From Staphylococcus haemolyticus (GTDB lineage: Bacteria; Bacillota; Bacilli; Staphylococcales; Staphylococcaceae), in NCBI RefSeq assembly GCF_006094395.1, contig NZ_CP035291.1, forward strand, positions 1,550,001-1,614,000: a DNA stretch of 64,000 nt. Reading direction: 5' to 3'. The position numbers were made by a program, and so were the translations under genes. The notes under the pieces are model-generated. The model did no database searches, had not been told where the DNA came from, and saw only the letters and a list, made by a program, of their open reading frames with translations. Within the stretch, counting starts at the first letter, position 1. Each line of letters begins with the position of its first letter. Shown in pieces: positions 7,722 through 17,906 of the stretch.

Positions 7722-8198
7722 ATGGAAAATATATATGATTTTGTTGTACAAAAGTCCAATGGTGAAGATTATAAATTAGAAGAATACAAAGGCAAAGTAA
7801 TGCTAATCGTTAATACTGCTAGTGAATGTGGTTTCACGCCACAATTTGAAGGCTTACAAGCATTGTATGAAAAATACAAAGACCAAGGTTTTGTGATATT
7901 AGGTTTTCCATGTAATCAATTTGGTGGCCAAGAACCTGGTTCAGGTGCAGAAGCTAATCAAAACTGTAAAATTAATTACGGTGTGACTTTCCCTATCCAT
8001 GAAAAAGTAGATGTCAAAGGTGAAAATCAACATCCTTTATTCCGCTACTTAACTGATGCAGCTAAAGGAATGTTAAGTGAAAAAATCAAATGGAACTTCA
8101 CTAAATTCTTAGTTGATCGTGATGGTAACGTTGTAAGTCGTTTCTCACCTCAAAAGAAACCAGCTCAAATCGAAAAAGATATTGAAAAATTATTATAG
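7722..8198 (+). CDS. glutathione peroxidase-family thiol peroxidase
   Basis: A 158-residue cytosolic peroxidase of the GPx family, known in S. aureus as BsaA or GpxA. The catalytic residue is Cys36 (NTASECGF), not selenocysteine. Gln70 in NQFGGQEPG and the Trp in KWNFTKFL complete the usual triad. Staphylococci use bacillithiol rather than glutathione, so a thioredoxin- or bacillithiol-linked cycle is more likely than glutathione; that is inference. It has AAAGGGTGA before the ATG and its own bidirectional terminator. It is one of two plus-strand genes in the window and is divergent from hflX. Confidence 0.9.
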   Translation: MENIYDFVVQKSNGEDYKLEEYKGKVMLIVNTASECGFTPQFEGLQALYEKYKDQGFVILGFPCNQFGGQEPGSGAEANQNCKINYGVTFPIHEKVDVKGENQHPLFRYLTDAAKGMLSEKIKWNFTKFLVDRDGNVVSRFSPQKKPAQIEKDIEKLL

Positions 8199-8216
8199 AT
8201 ATTGTTTTAATACAAT

Positions 8217-8265
8217 AAAAAGCTTCATTATAGAGTGAAATAGCAACTCTATAATGAAGCTTTTT
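8217..8265. terminator. bidirectional terminator between gpx and hfq
   Basis: A 19-bp perfect stem (8217-8235 with 8247-8265) ends in T runs on both strands. It would stop the plus-strand peroxidase transcript and the minus-strand miaA-hfq transcript. The 120 bases between it and hfq hold nothing further that I recognise. Confidence 0.85.
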
Positions 8266-8390
8266 ATATTACAAACATTCCTCTATTTGTCAAAAGTGCT
8301 AAAATTTGATGAGTTTATTACAAGTTACACTGTCATTAAGACCGTTGTCTACGCTCTTAAGAACTTGCAACGTTGCACTTTAATTACAAC

Positions 8391-8633
8391 TTATTCTTCA
8401 CTATTTACTGATTCTTCAGAATCTGAAACTTCAGTCTCTACAGTAAATGTGCTGATCGCATGTTTGTATATCAAATGTTGTTTACCTTGAGAAACTAAAC
8501 TTACAACATATTTGTCAAAGTCTTCAATAACACCTTTCATTTGAAAGCCATTTAAAAAGAAAACTGTAACTTCTGTTTGTTGTGATTTAAAGTTCTCTAG
8601 TGCTTGATCTTGGATGTTGTGGTTTGCAATCAT
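8391..8633 (-). CDS. hfq: RNA chaperone Hfq
   Basis: An 80-residue Sm-like protein that forms hexamers and binds RNA. Sm1 covers about 15-45 (FFLNGFQMKGVIEDFDKY) and Sm2 carries the YKHAI motif at 56-60. Gln8 of the proximal RNA-binding face is present (NIQDQ). The tail is acidic (SDSEESVNSEE) and slightly longer than the 77-residue S. aureus protein. Roles of Hfq in staphylococci are weaker than in enteric bacteria. Its start lies 47 bases inside the end of miaA, so it is probably translated from the miaA message. Confidence 0.95.
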   Translation of the reverse strand: MIANHNIQDQALENFKSQQTEVTVFFLNGFQMKGVIEDFDKYVVSLVSQGKQHLIYKHAISTFTVETEVSDSEESVNSEE

Positions 8634-9585
8634 GTTTAGAACTCCTTTTATTTATTTGGGTTGTAATCTCATCTAACATCATTTGAAGTGACATTGTCTC
8701 TCTATTAAACCATTGAACAGTCAATTTATTCTTGAACCATGTCAATTGTCGCTTAGCATATTGTCTAGAATGTTGTTTTAACGTTTCAACTGCTTGGTCT
8801 ATTGATAACTCACCATTCACAACAGGTACCAGCTCTTTATAACCAATTGCTTGCATACTTTGAGTAGATTCATAACCCTGTTCTACTAGGTTCTTCACTT
8901 CATTAAATAATCCGTGGCCCAACATAATATCTACACGTTTATTTATTCTTGAATATAATGTTTTGCGCGACATTTCAATCCCTATTAATAATGTATCATA
9001 ATTTTCTGTAAATTGTTGTACTTTCTTGCGAGAACTTATAAGTTTTTTTGTATTTAAGTAATATTCAATAGCTCTAAGCACTCTTTTTCTATTATTTGGA
9101 TGTATGTCTTTAGCAGATTGTGGATCAAATGTAGCTAAATAGTCATGCACTTCTTGATTAGTTAATGGTTCTAATTTTTGTAATTGTAACTGTGTTTTCT
9201 GTTCGACTTCTTTTGAAACTGTCTCATCATCAAAAGGATAATCATATATTAACGATTGTATATATAACCCTGTTCCTCCTGCTATGATCGGTATCTTTCC
9301 TCTTGAAGTTATATCTTCTATTAGTGCTTGAGCTCGTAATTTGAAATCGTACACAGAAAATGAGTCATCTGGATTTAAAATATCAATCATATAATGAGGA
9401 ATTCCATCCATCTCTTCATTAGTAACTTTAGCTGTACCAATGTCCATTTGTTTATAAACTTGCATGGAATCCCCACTAATGATTTCACCGTTAATTTGTT
9501 TAGCAAGTTCAATACTTAACTCTGTTTTACCTGATGCAGTTGGACCTACTATAACTACCAAAAACGGTTTATTGATGTCACTCAA
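8587..9585 (-). CDS. miaA: tRNA dimethylallyltransferase
   Basis: The enzyme adds an isopentenyl group to A37 of tRNAs that read UNN codons, the first step before MiaB acts. It has 332 residues. A P-loop GPTASGKT lies at 14-21, DSMQVYKQMDIGTAK follows near 39, then GGTGLYIQSL and the AIGYKEL segment. The C-terminus is about 20 residues longer than in S. aureus and runs 47 bases into hfq in a different frame. The miaA-hfq order is widespread in bacteria. The hydrolase gene ends 15 bases upstream. Confidence 0.96.
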   Translation of the reverse strand: MSDINKPFLVVIVGPTASGKTELSIELAKQINGEIISGDSMQVYKQMDIGTAKVTNEEMDGIPHYMIDILNPDDSFSVYDFKLRAQALIEDITSRGKIPIIAGGTGLYIQSLIYDYPFDDETVSKEVEQKTQLQLQKLEPLTNQEVHDYLATFDPQSAKDIHPNNRKRVLRAIEYYLNTKKLISSRKKVQQFTENYDTLLIGIEMSRKTLYSRINKRVDIMLGHGLFNEVKNLVEQGYESTQSMQAIGYKELVPVVNGELSIDQAVETLKQHSRQYAKRQLTWFKNKLTVQWFNRETMSLQMMLDEITTQINKRSSKHDCKPQHPRSSTREL

Positions 9586-9600
9586 TAGTTATCCCTCACT

Positions 9601-10524
9601 TTATTTTTTCTTTAACACTTGTTTTTGGATCCATTCAAACATATGACTCCAAATCATTTCTTTTTCATCTTCAAATAAAATTTCATGTCTTCTATTTGCA
9701 TAAAGTTGGACTGTTATATGATTTATTCCAGCACGTTTGAATTTCTTTCCTAATTTACGTATACCTTTACCATAATCTCCAAATGGATCATCCTTACCAG
9801 AAATAAGAAGTATTGGTAATTGTTCATTCATTTTTTTTAGTTGATTATTATTTGCCGTACGTATCATATTCTTAACGGTTTGGTAAATTAATTGATTTGA
9901 CACTAAGAAACCAGTGTAATCATCCTTAACAAATTTATTAATTTCATCGCGTTTAGATGATAGCCAATCACTACTTGTTTCAGGTTGGTCTATCTTTTTA
10001 TTAAACGATTTATAAACAAATTGATTTACCCATTCTAGGCGACTACGCTTCCCAAAAATTAAAGTTATTAATTTTAAAACGATGATGGCTGGTATCCCTT
10101 TATATTTTGGATATTGACCAGTACCAGTGAGAATCAAACCTTGCGCAATGTCTGGATATTTCTCTACAAATAAACGCGCAATAATTGAGCCCATTGAATG
10201 TCCCAAAACGATATATGGAATATTGTTATTTGAACCGTGAAGTGTTTGAGCTATTTCATATGCATCTTGTGCAATGATATTCATATCATCGTAATGACCT
10301 CTTTCATTTTCATCAATATCAATACCATGCCCTCGATGATTATGTCGAATAACATCATATCCTTGATGTGTTAAAGCTTGCACAAGTGCTTCATATCGAT
10401 CCATATGCTCAGCCATCCCGTGAAAGATATGGACGACACCAAATGTTGCAATCTTAGCCTTATCTACTTTTACTTCAATCATAGTGCCGTCTTCAACGGT
10501 AATTTTGAATGATTGTTGACTCAC
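9601..10524 (-). CDS. alpha/beta hydrolase, lysophospholipase or monoglyceride lipase family
   Basis: A 307-residue serine hydrolase of the PldB/monoacylglycerol-lipase type. The nucleophile elbow GHSMGS places the serine at residue 110, the oxyanion region is HGMAEHMDRY near 35-44, and the acid and base lie in SGKDDPFGD and NRRHEILFED. No signal peptide is visible, so it is cytosolic or membrane-associated. AAGGAGG-like bases precede the ATG. It sits directly downstream of glpD and upstream of miaA, so it may be read through from the glycerol genes; release of glycerol from acylglycerols would fit that context, but this is inference. Confidence 0.85.
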   Translation of the reverse strand: MSQQSFKITVEDGTMIEVKVDKAKIATFGVVHIFHGMAEHMDRYEALVQALTHQGYDVIRHNHRGHGIDIDENERGHYDDMNIIAQDAYEIAQTLHGSNNNIPYIVLGHSMGSIIARLFVEKYPDIAQGLILTGTGQYPKYKGIPAIIVLKLITLIFGKRSRLEWVNQFVYKSFNKKIDQPETSSDWLSSKRDEINKFVKDDYTGFLVSNQLIYQTVKNMIRTANNNQLKKMNEQLPILLISGKDDPFGDYGKGIRKLGKKFKRAGINHITVQLYANRRHEILFEDEKEMIWSHMFEWIQKQVLKKK

Positions 10525-10669
10525 GCATATGCCTCCTTGTGAAATTATAACTTAATCAATAAAGCTTATATTCCTTTAAATATACCTTTCATTCTTAATG
10601 TTATCAAATTGTTAGACTCATTTTAACAACTAATGCTTTATAACATAAAATTACTTTATTTTATAAAAA

Positions 10670-10740
10670 ATGAACTGAGATGAGCTTCATATTAAAGCTC
10701 TCTCAGTTCAGATATTAACTGCGAATTTGAAGTTTAAAAT
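10670..10740. repeat. hairpin related to the dispersed element; probable glpD terminator
   Basis: AACTGAGA (10671-10680 region) pairs with TCTCAGTT near 10702-10710 around an AAGCTTxxxATTAAAGCT core. The bases GAACTGAGA, AGCTT, CTCAGTTCAG and ACTGxGAATTT also occur in the element at 943-1092 in the same order. It lies in the 290-base gap between glpD and the hydrolase gene, which holds no gene. Confidence 0.5.
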
Positions 10741-10816
10741 TAATTTACTAGTTAGTTATCAGTGTCATATTTGAATTTAATCAAAAATGTTAAATTTCAA
10801 AACATAAATACTAATT

Positions 10817-12490
10817 TTATTTTAATACTGCAAGTTGTTCATTTCCACGAGTCGCTTCTTCAATTGCAATATTAATTTCTTTAGTGAATTCGTTTTGTTG
10901 ACTTTGTGTATAGTTTAGTAATTTAGCAAGTTCTTCAACGACTGCATCTTTATATTGTTTAACTTCATTGATATTGAAATAAAGTTTACCAGATCTACGA
11001 ATTAAGAAATCAGTTGGTTTAAACACCATTTCATTTTGTACACTATATACTAACTCAACGTACAATTCTAAAGGTAATTTTAAATCTTTATCTTGTGCAA
11101 TTTGTGCGATGTTATATAGTTTATCTACGTTAGAACCATATTTAGAAGCTAAACGTTTGGCAACATCGGCTTGAAGTCCGATCGCTTTACCTTCTTCAAC
11201 TTTGCGTTCCACGAAACTTTCAAAGTTAGCGCTACCACCTACATCACCACCAGAAATTGGTGTATGTTTTGTTTTACATTCAGCAAATGTCAATTTATAT
11301 TCTTGTTTCAAGCGCTTAGCTAATAAATCTACGATTTCAAGCGCCATATGACGATAACCTGTTAATTTACCACCAGCGATTGTTAATAAGCCTGATTTAC
11401 CTTCCCAAATTTCATCTTTACGTGAAATTTCAGAAGGGTCTTTTCCATCTTCTAAAATTAAAGGTCTAACTCCTGCCCAAGTTGATTCGATATCTTCATC
11501 TTTCACATTAACATCTGGGAACATATAGTTAATCGCATCAATTAGATAATCTCTATCTTCCTGTGTTGTTAAAGGTTTTGTTTTGTCATTATCATAGAAA
11601 GTATCTGTAGTTCCAACGTATGCTTTACCTTCACGTGGAATTGCAAAGATCATTCTACCATCTTTTTCAGTGTCAAAATAAACAGCTTGTCTTAATGGAA
11701 ACTTAGATTGATCAATGACTACATGGACACCTTTAGTTAAACGTAATTGTTTATTGTTACGTGTATAATCTTTTTTACGAACTTCATCTACCCAAGGGCC
11801 TGCTGCATTAATAACTTTTTTAGCGTTAATTTCATACATTTCACCAGTAAGTAGATCTTGAACTTCAATACCTCTTACTTTTGATTTAGAATCGTAAATG
11901 AAATCTGTAGATTTCGTGTGATTTAAAATTTCTGCACCATTTTCTTCAGCACGTTTCATAACTTCAATTGTTAAACGTGCATCATCAGTACGGTATTCAA
12001 CGTAATAACCGCCACCTTTAAGTCCATCTTTTTTAACCAATGGCTCTTTGTTTAATGTTTGTTTTTTGCTTAACATTTTCTTGCGTTCATATTTTTTTAC
12101 GCCTGCTAAACGGTCATAAGCAGTTAAACCTAAGTTAGTTGTGAATTTACCAAACGTTCCGCCTTTGTGCATTGGTAATAACATCCATTCAGGAGTAGTT
12201 ACATGAGGGCCATTTTCATAAACAATCGCACGTTCTTTACCCGTTTCAGCTACAACTTTGATTTGAGCTTGTTTTAAATATCTTAAACCACCGTGAACAA
12301 GTTTAGTAGAACGGGAACTTGTACCTTGAGCAAAATCTTGCATTTCTACTAAAGCTACTTTCATTCCTCGTTGAGACGCATCTAATGCAATACCTGCACC
12401 TGTAATACCACCACCGATAATAACGACATCGTATTCTTCATTTTGTAAATTTTTCTTAATTACTTCTCTGTTTAATGTTGATAAAGCCAT
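10817..12490 (-). CDS. glpD: aerobic glycerol-3-phosphate dehydrogenase
   Basis: A 557-residue FAD enzyme that oxidises glycerol-3-phosphate to dihydroxyacetone phosphate and passes electrons to the quinone pool at the membrane. The N-terminal FAD-binding motif is [12 protein letters not shown] at about 23-34, followed by the [18 protein letters not shown] segment typical of GlpD. The C-terminal DAO-C domain occupies about 400-540. CGGAGGGG precedes the ATG. A leader terminator at 12521-12573 sits between glpK and glpD, so expression should need GlpP antitermination. It is the last gene of the glp cluster. Confidence 0.96.
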   Translation of the reverse strand: MALSTLNREVIKKNLQNEEYDVVIIGGGITGAGIALDASQRGMKVALVEMQDFAQGTSSRSTKLVHGGLRYLKQAQIKVVAETGKERAIVYENGPHVTTPEWMLLPMHKGGTFGKFTTNLGLTAYDRLAGVKKYERKKMLSKKQTLNKEPLVKKDGLKGGGYYVEYRTDDARLTIEVMKRAEENGAEILNHTKSTDFIYDSKSKVRGIEVQDLLTGEMYEINAKKVINAAGPWVDEVRKKDYTRNNKQLRLTKGVHVVIDQSKFPLRQAVYFDTEKDGRMIFAIPREGKAYVGTTDTFYDNDKTKPLTTQEDRDYLIDAINYMFPDVNVKDEDIESTWAGVRPLILEDGKDPSEISRKDEIWEGKSGLLTIAGGKLTGYRHMALEIVDLLAKRLKQEYKLTFAECKTKHTPISGGDVGGSANFESFVERKVEEGKAIGLQADVAKRLASKYGSNVDKLYNIAQIAQDKDLKLPLELYVELVYSVQNEMVFKPTDFLIRRSGKLYFNINEVKQYKDAVVEELAKLLNYTQSQQNEFTKEINIAIEEATRGNEQLAVLK

Positions 12491-12520
12491 AAATATACCC
12501 CTCCGATATTTTATTTATGC

Positions 12521-12573
12521 GAAAAAAGAGAGACCTATCCATACAGAATCAAACTGTATGTAACAGGTCTCTC
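12521..12573 (-). terminator. glpD leader terminator, GlpP antitermination target
   Basis: The minus strand forms a long stem: GAGAGACCT with AGGTCTCTC, then CATACAG with CTGTATG, followed by six T residues and then the glpD ribosome binding site. In Bacillus the glpD leader has the same layout, and GlpP with glycerol-3-phosphate prevents termination. The homologous role here is inferred. Confidence 0.8.
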
Positions 12574-12642
12574 AAATCTCGACTGATGTATTAACTTAAT
12601 TTAATCATATCACACTTCAATAAACTAAGCCATGTTTAGAGA

Positions 12643-14160
<1,518 letters not shown>

Positions 14161-14272
14161 CTATGTGAATAAAAACATTTATTTTTTAATTTTGAATAAT
14201 AAGAAAGCGTACTATATGTATAGCACTTTTCCAAAAAAATTAACCACAAATTTAAGATATTTATTAAATTAA

Positions 14273-15091
14273 TTAATATATAGACTCAATATCATTTGAT
14301 TTATTAGATTTGTTTAATACTAAACCTAATACTAATGTTGCTATTACTAGTAAAATACCTACAGCACAAATTAAATCAAATTGTCCTTTATAAAAGACTT
14401 TATATATAACTGCTCCGAGCATACCTCCAGCAATAGGTCCTAATACAGGTACGATCGCGTATCCCCAATTAGAACCACCTTTGCCTGCAATTGGTAATAT
14501 TGCATGAGCGATTCTTGGTCCTAAATCACGTGCTGGATTAATTGCATATCCAGTCGGACCACCTAAACTCAATCCAATAGCTACGATTAAACCACCAACA
14601 ATAAGTGGATTCATTCCATCCGCAATTTTATTTACGCCAATAAATAAGATACCTAAACATAAGATTGCTGTCCCAATAATCTCACTTAAAAAGTTTGCAA
14701 AATAATTCTTAATTGCAGGTGCTGTAGAGAATACACCTAACTTTGCCCCCTGATCTTCAGTTGCCTTCCAATGTGGTAAATACATTAACCAAACTAATAC
14801 ACCGCCAAAGATACCTCCAAGCATTTGACAGATAATATAGCCAGGTACTTGAGCCCAACTAAAACTTCCATCCATCGCTAAAGCAATTGAAACCGCTGGA
14901 TTTAAATGTGCGCCTGAAAACTTACCAACTGCGTATGCGCCCATTGACACGGCTAATCCCCAACCTGCTGCAATTACTATCCAATCAGAATCCTGTCCAG
15001 CACTTCGCTTTAAATTGACGTTAGCACAAACGCCACCACCGAAAAGGATTAGAATAGCAGTACCAATAAATTCTGCTAAATATACATTCAT
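14273..15091 (-). CDS. glpF: glycerol uptake facilitator
   Basis: A 272-residue aquaglyceroporin with six membrane helices. The two pore half-helices carry NPA at 64-66 (AHLNPAVS) and NPARD at 185-189 (INPARDLGPR). The Asp after the second NPA is the usual glycerol-channel residue. AGGAGGATT lies before the ATG. It is the first gene of glpFKD and has a promoter with an overlapping cre site and a leader hairpin upstream. Confidence 0.95.
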   Translation of the reverse strand: MNVYLAEFIGTAILILFGGGVCANVNLKRSAGQDSDWIVIAAGWGLAVSMGAYAVGKFSGAHLNPAVSIALAMDGSFSWAQVPGYIICQMLGGIFGGVLVWLMYLPHWKATEDQGAKLGVFSTAPAIKNYFANFLSEIIGTAILCLGILFIGVNKIADGMNPLIVGGLIVAIGLSLGGPTGYAINPARDLGPRIAHAILPIAGKGGSNWGYAIVPVLGPIAGGMLGAVIYKVFYKGQFDLICAVGILLVIATLVLGLVLNKSNKSNDIESIY

Positions 15092-15110
15092 GACGAATCC
15101 TCCTATAAGA

Positions 15111-15156
15111 CAAAAAGATTCCTACAAAAGCGCTAATAAAGGCATTGCAGAAATCT
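15111..15156 (-). terminator. glpF leader hairpin, likely GlpP-controlled
   Basis: On the minus strand an imperfect stem (AGATTTCTGCAATGC with GCGCTTTTGTAGGAATCT) is followed by TTTTTG and, a few bases later, the glpF ribosome binding site. Its position between promoter and gene matches the glpD leader, which suggests the same GlpP antitermination. Confidence 0.6.
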
Positions 15157-15189
15157 CTTCGTCTCTTAATCTAATATTAACTTATTTAA

Positions 15190-15219
15190 ATCATACAGAA
15201 AGTTTGTAAGCGTTGTCAA
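15190..15219 (-). promoter_or_regulatory. glpF promoter
   Basis: A consensus TTGACA (15214-15219 on the minus strand) and TATGAT (15190-15195) are spaced by 18 bases. Transcription would start near 15183 and cross the leader hairpin before glpF. Confidence 0.8.
15205..15218. promoter_or_regulatory. cre site for CcpA
   Basis: TGTAAGCGTTGTCA agrees with the catabolite-response consensus TGWAANCGNTNWCA at all fixed positions. It overlaps the -35 hexamer and spacer of the glpF promoter, so CcpA binding should repress glycerol uptake when better sugars are present. Confidence 0.8.
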
Positions 15220-15317
15220 TACTTTCGTTAAAAAATTGTCACATTTAAATTGTTTGAAAAATTGTTTTGATCTTTTTTTATGCTTTTTAATTATAGCAAA
15301 ATTGTTAAGGATGCTAA

Positions 15318-15851
15318 CTACCATAACAAGCGATTGCTTGTTGTAACGTAACTAGCACCGCTATCAAGTGCTTGTACAATTTCACTTTCTTCATTAATTA
15401 AACCACCTGCTATAACTTTTGAAGGAGTCTCTTCATCAATAATTTTAACTACTTTATGTGCAATCCCAGGTAATACTTCAACGAAATCTGGTTCAACCTT
15501 CTTAATTAAGTTGATGCTTCTACTTAATGCTTGGCTATCTATAATAAACACCCTAAAAATCGTTAACTTATTTAACGATTTAGCCTTCTGAATTACTTTA
15601 GATTTGGTAGAAACGATCCCTTTAGGTTTATAAGTTTGAATTATATACTCACAAGCAAATTCATCAACAGCCATCCCTTTAATTAAATCAATATGAATAT
15701 AAGTTTCAATTTGATTCGCTTTAAGTAATGCCATAACACTTTTTAAATGGCCGATATGCATATCTAATAATACGCATATCTTATAATCTGTTTTTATTAA
15801 TTTCTCTAAATCTTTCATGTTGCGTATCGCTGGTAAAACATATTCCTTCAT
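15318..15851 (-). CDS. glpP: glycerol operon antiterminator GlpP
   Basis: A 177-residue RNA-binding regulator of the GlpP family (TIM-barrel type). In Bacillus it binds glycerol-3-phosphate and prevents leader termination in glp transcripts. Typical segments are LLDMHIGHLKSV near residue 28, IHIDLIKGMAVDEF near 52, VSTKSKVIQKAK, VEVLPGIAHKVV, and IAGGLINEESEI near the end. It starts 15 bases after mutL and may share the mutSL transcript. The two leader hairpins at 12521 and 15111 are its probable targets. Confidence 0.9.
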   Translation of the reverse strand: MKEYVLPAIRNMKDLEKLIKTDYKICVLLDMHIGHLKSVMALLKANQIETYIHIDLIKGMAVDEFACEYIIQTYKPKGIVSTKSKVIQKAKSLNKLTIFRVFIIDSQALSRSINLIKKVEPDFVEVLPGIAHKVVKIIDEETPSKVIAGGLINEESEIVQALDSGASYVTTSNRLLW

Positions 15852-15866
15852 ACGTCATTTTCCTCT

Positions 15867-17894
15867 CTACATTACACGTTTAAATAGTTTTTCAAGTTCA
15901 TAATTTGAGAAATTGATGATTATAGGTCTGCCATGAGGACAAGTGAATGGATCTTCTGCTTCACGTAACTGATCAATCAAATCCGCCATTTCATTATTTT
16001 TTAAATAGTGATTTGCCTTTATAGATTTTTTGCAACTCATCATGATGGCAGCATCTTCACGCATTTTTTTAACATTTACTTTTTTATCGTTTAATACTAA
16101 CTCAACCATATCTTGAATAATTTCTTCAGCTTCAGCTTTTGGGAACCAAACTGGGTAACTATTAACGATATAATCATGACCGCCAAAGTGCTCTAAATGA
16201 ACACCCACTTTATCTAATTCATCTTGATATTGATCAATAATCATTTGTTCATCTTTTGAAAAGTGGAATGTCAGTGGTATTAATAAATCTTGAACTTCAT
16301 TAGTCACTTCGCCAATTTTTTCTCTAAAATATTCATATTTGATACGTTCTTGTGCAGCATGCTGATCTATCATAAACATGCCATTCTCATTTTGAGCAAT
16401 GATATAAGTGCCATGCACTTGTCCTACGACTTCCATATATGGAACTCGTCGAGATGGTGTGTTACTTACTTTACCTTTAATATCATTATTATCTTGCTTA
16501 CTGTATAATGTTTGATAAGTTTTTGATGACGCTTCATCATTATTGCTTTGTTCAGTTACAACTTCTTCTGAATCGTTTGTAGATTCGTCATTTAATAATG
16601 ATGCATCACCATTGTCTAAGTCATTCAAAATTTCTTTTTGAATTTGGAAGTAATCTTTGTCATCTGAACGTTTATTATTATGTACGAAATTTTCCGTACT
16701 TTCATTAATTAACTCATTATTATCTAAATCGTTTTTTTCTAAATTTGGATTTTGTAATTTAGATTCACTCATACCATAATAATGAGAATTTGTTTTGTCT
16801 TGATTTGAATTCTGTTGTCTTCTTTCAAAGTCTAATTTTTGTTGTTCAAATTGATTTAAGACTTTATTTTTTTTAGGTGTTCTATCCAAATCGTTCTGAG
16901 GAATTAAAATTCTATCCTTGAAAGCATATCGAATTTTCTCAACGATTAATTGATATAATTGCTCTTCTTTAGATAATCTTACTTCTAGTTTAGTTGGATG
17001 GACATTCACATCTACTAATATAGGATCCATTTCTATGTTTAAATAGCATATCGGGTAGCGTCCTATTGTCAGTAATGTATGATACCCTTCAATAATAGCT
17101 TTATTAAGTACAAAATTCTTAATATATCGTCCATTGATAAAAATTGAAATATAATGTTTATTACTTCTTGAGTGTTCTGGCTTAGCCACAAAGCCTTCAA
17201 GGTGATAATCACTTGTATCACCTTGAATATGCACTAAATCTTTTGCTACTTTTATACCATAAATCTCTGACATAACTTCATTTGTTTTACCTGAACCATT
17301 AGTTTTTAATAACGTTTTACCATCAGATATTAAAGAAATTCGTATATAAGGATGACTCATTGCCATTCGATTCACAATATCTGTAATTTTACCTAACTCT
17401 GTGTATAAGCTTTTAATATATTTTAAGCGAGCTGGTGTATTGTAGAAAAGTGATGAAACAGTTATATCTGTACCTTTTTTAGCTTTAGCAGGTTTACGAC
17501 TTAAAATCTCTCCGTTTTCTGCATAGATTTCATGTCCATTTTCACTATCAGTGCAAGTTTTAAGTGTGACTTTAGCAACTGAAGATATACTTGCTAATGC
17601 CTCACCACGAAATCCTAACGTTCTGATATGAAATAAATCGTCATCGGCATCCAATTTACTCGTGGCATGTCTATGAAACACTAAATCTAAATCATCTTGT
17701 TCTATTCCAGTACCGTTATCTACTACTCTAATTGAGGATATACCTGATTGTTCTACCTCAATATTAATTTCTGTCGATTTAGCATCGATTGCATTTTCTA
17801 GTAATTCTTTCACAACTGAGCTTGGACGCTCTACTACTTCACCTGCTGCTATTTTATTAGCTAAAGAGGTTTGTAGTTCTTTAATTTTGCCCAT
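15867..17894 (-). CDS. mutL: DNA mismatch repair protein MutL
   Basis: A 675-residue GHKL ATPase and nicking endonuclease that links MutS to excision. ATPase motifs are [16 protein letters not shown] and [12 protein letters not shown] in the first 110 residues. The middle linker (about 350-480) is long, polar and variable (many Asn, Asp, Ser). The C-terminal domain has [12 protein letters not shown], the metal-binding motif of MutL proteins that nick DNA, plus FTCPHGRP. The ATG at 17894 is chosen over the in-frame TTG at 17900 because GAGGTG lies seven bases upstream. mutS ends 12 bases before it. Confidence 0.96.
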   Translation of the reverse strand: MGKIKELQTSLANKIAAGEVVERPSSVVKELLENAIDAKSTEINIEVEQSGISSIRVVDNGTGIEQDDLDLVFHRHATSKLDADDDLFHIRTLGFRGEALASISSVAKVTLKTCTDSENGHEIYAENGEILSRKPAKAKKGTDITVSSLFYNTPARLKYIKSLYTELGKITDIVNRMAMSHPYIRISLISDGKTLLKTNGSGKTNEVMSEIYGIKVAKDLVHIQGDTSDYHLEGFVAKPEHSRSNKHYISIFINGRYIKNFVLNKAIIEGYHTLLTIGRYPICYLNIEMDPILVDVNVHPTKLEVRLSKEEQLYQLIVEKIRYAFKDRILIPQNDLDRTPKKNKVLNQFEQQKLDFERRQQNSNQDKTNSHYYGMSESKLQNPNLEKNDLDNNELINESTENFVHNNKRSDDKDYFQIQKEILNDLDNGDASLLNDESTNDSEEVVTEQSNNDEASSKTYQTLYSKQDNNDIKGKVSNTPSRRVPYMEVVGQVHGTYIIAQNENGMFMIDQHAAQERIKYEYFREKIGEVTNEVQDLLIPLTFHFSKDEQMIIDQYQDELDKVGVHLEHFGGHDYIVNSYPVWFPKAEAEEIIQDMVELVLNDKKVNVKKMREDAAIMMSCKKSIKANHYLKNNEMADLIDQLREAEDPFTCPHGRPIIINFSNYELEKLFKRVM

Positions 17895-17906
17895 TTTCAA
17901 TCACCT

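Noticed and set aside
7829..7831. Selenocysteine in the peroxidase
   Set aside because: The active-site codon is TGT (Cys36), not TGA.
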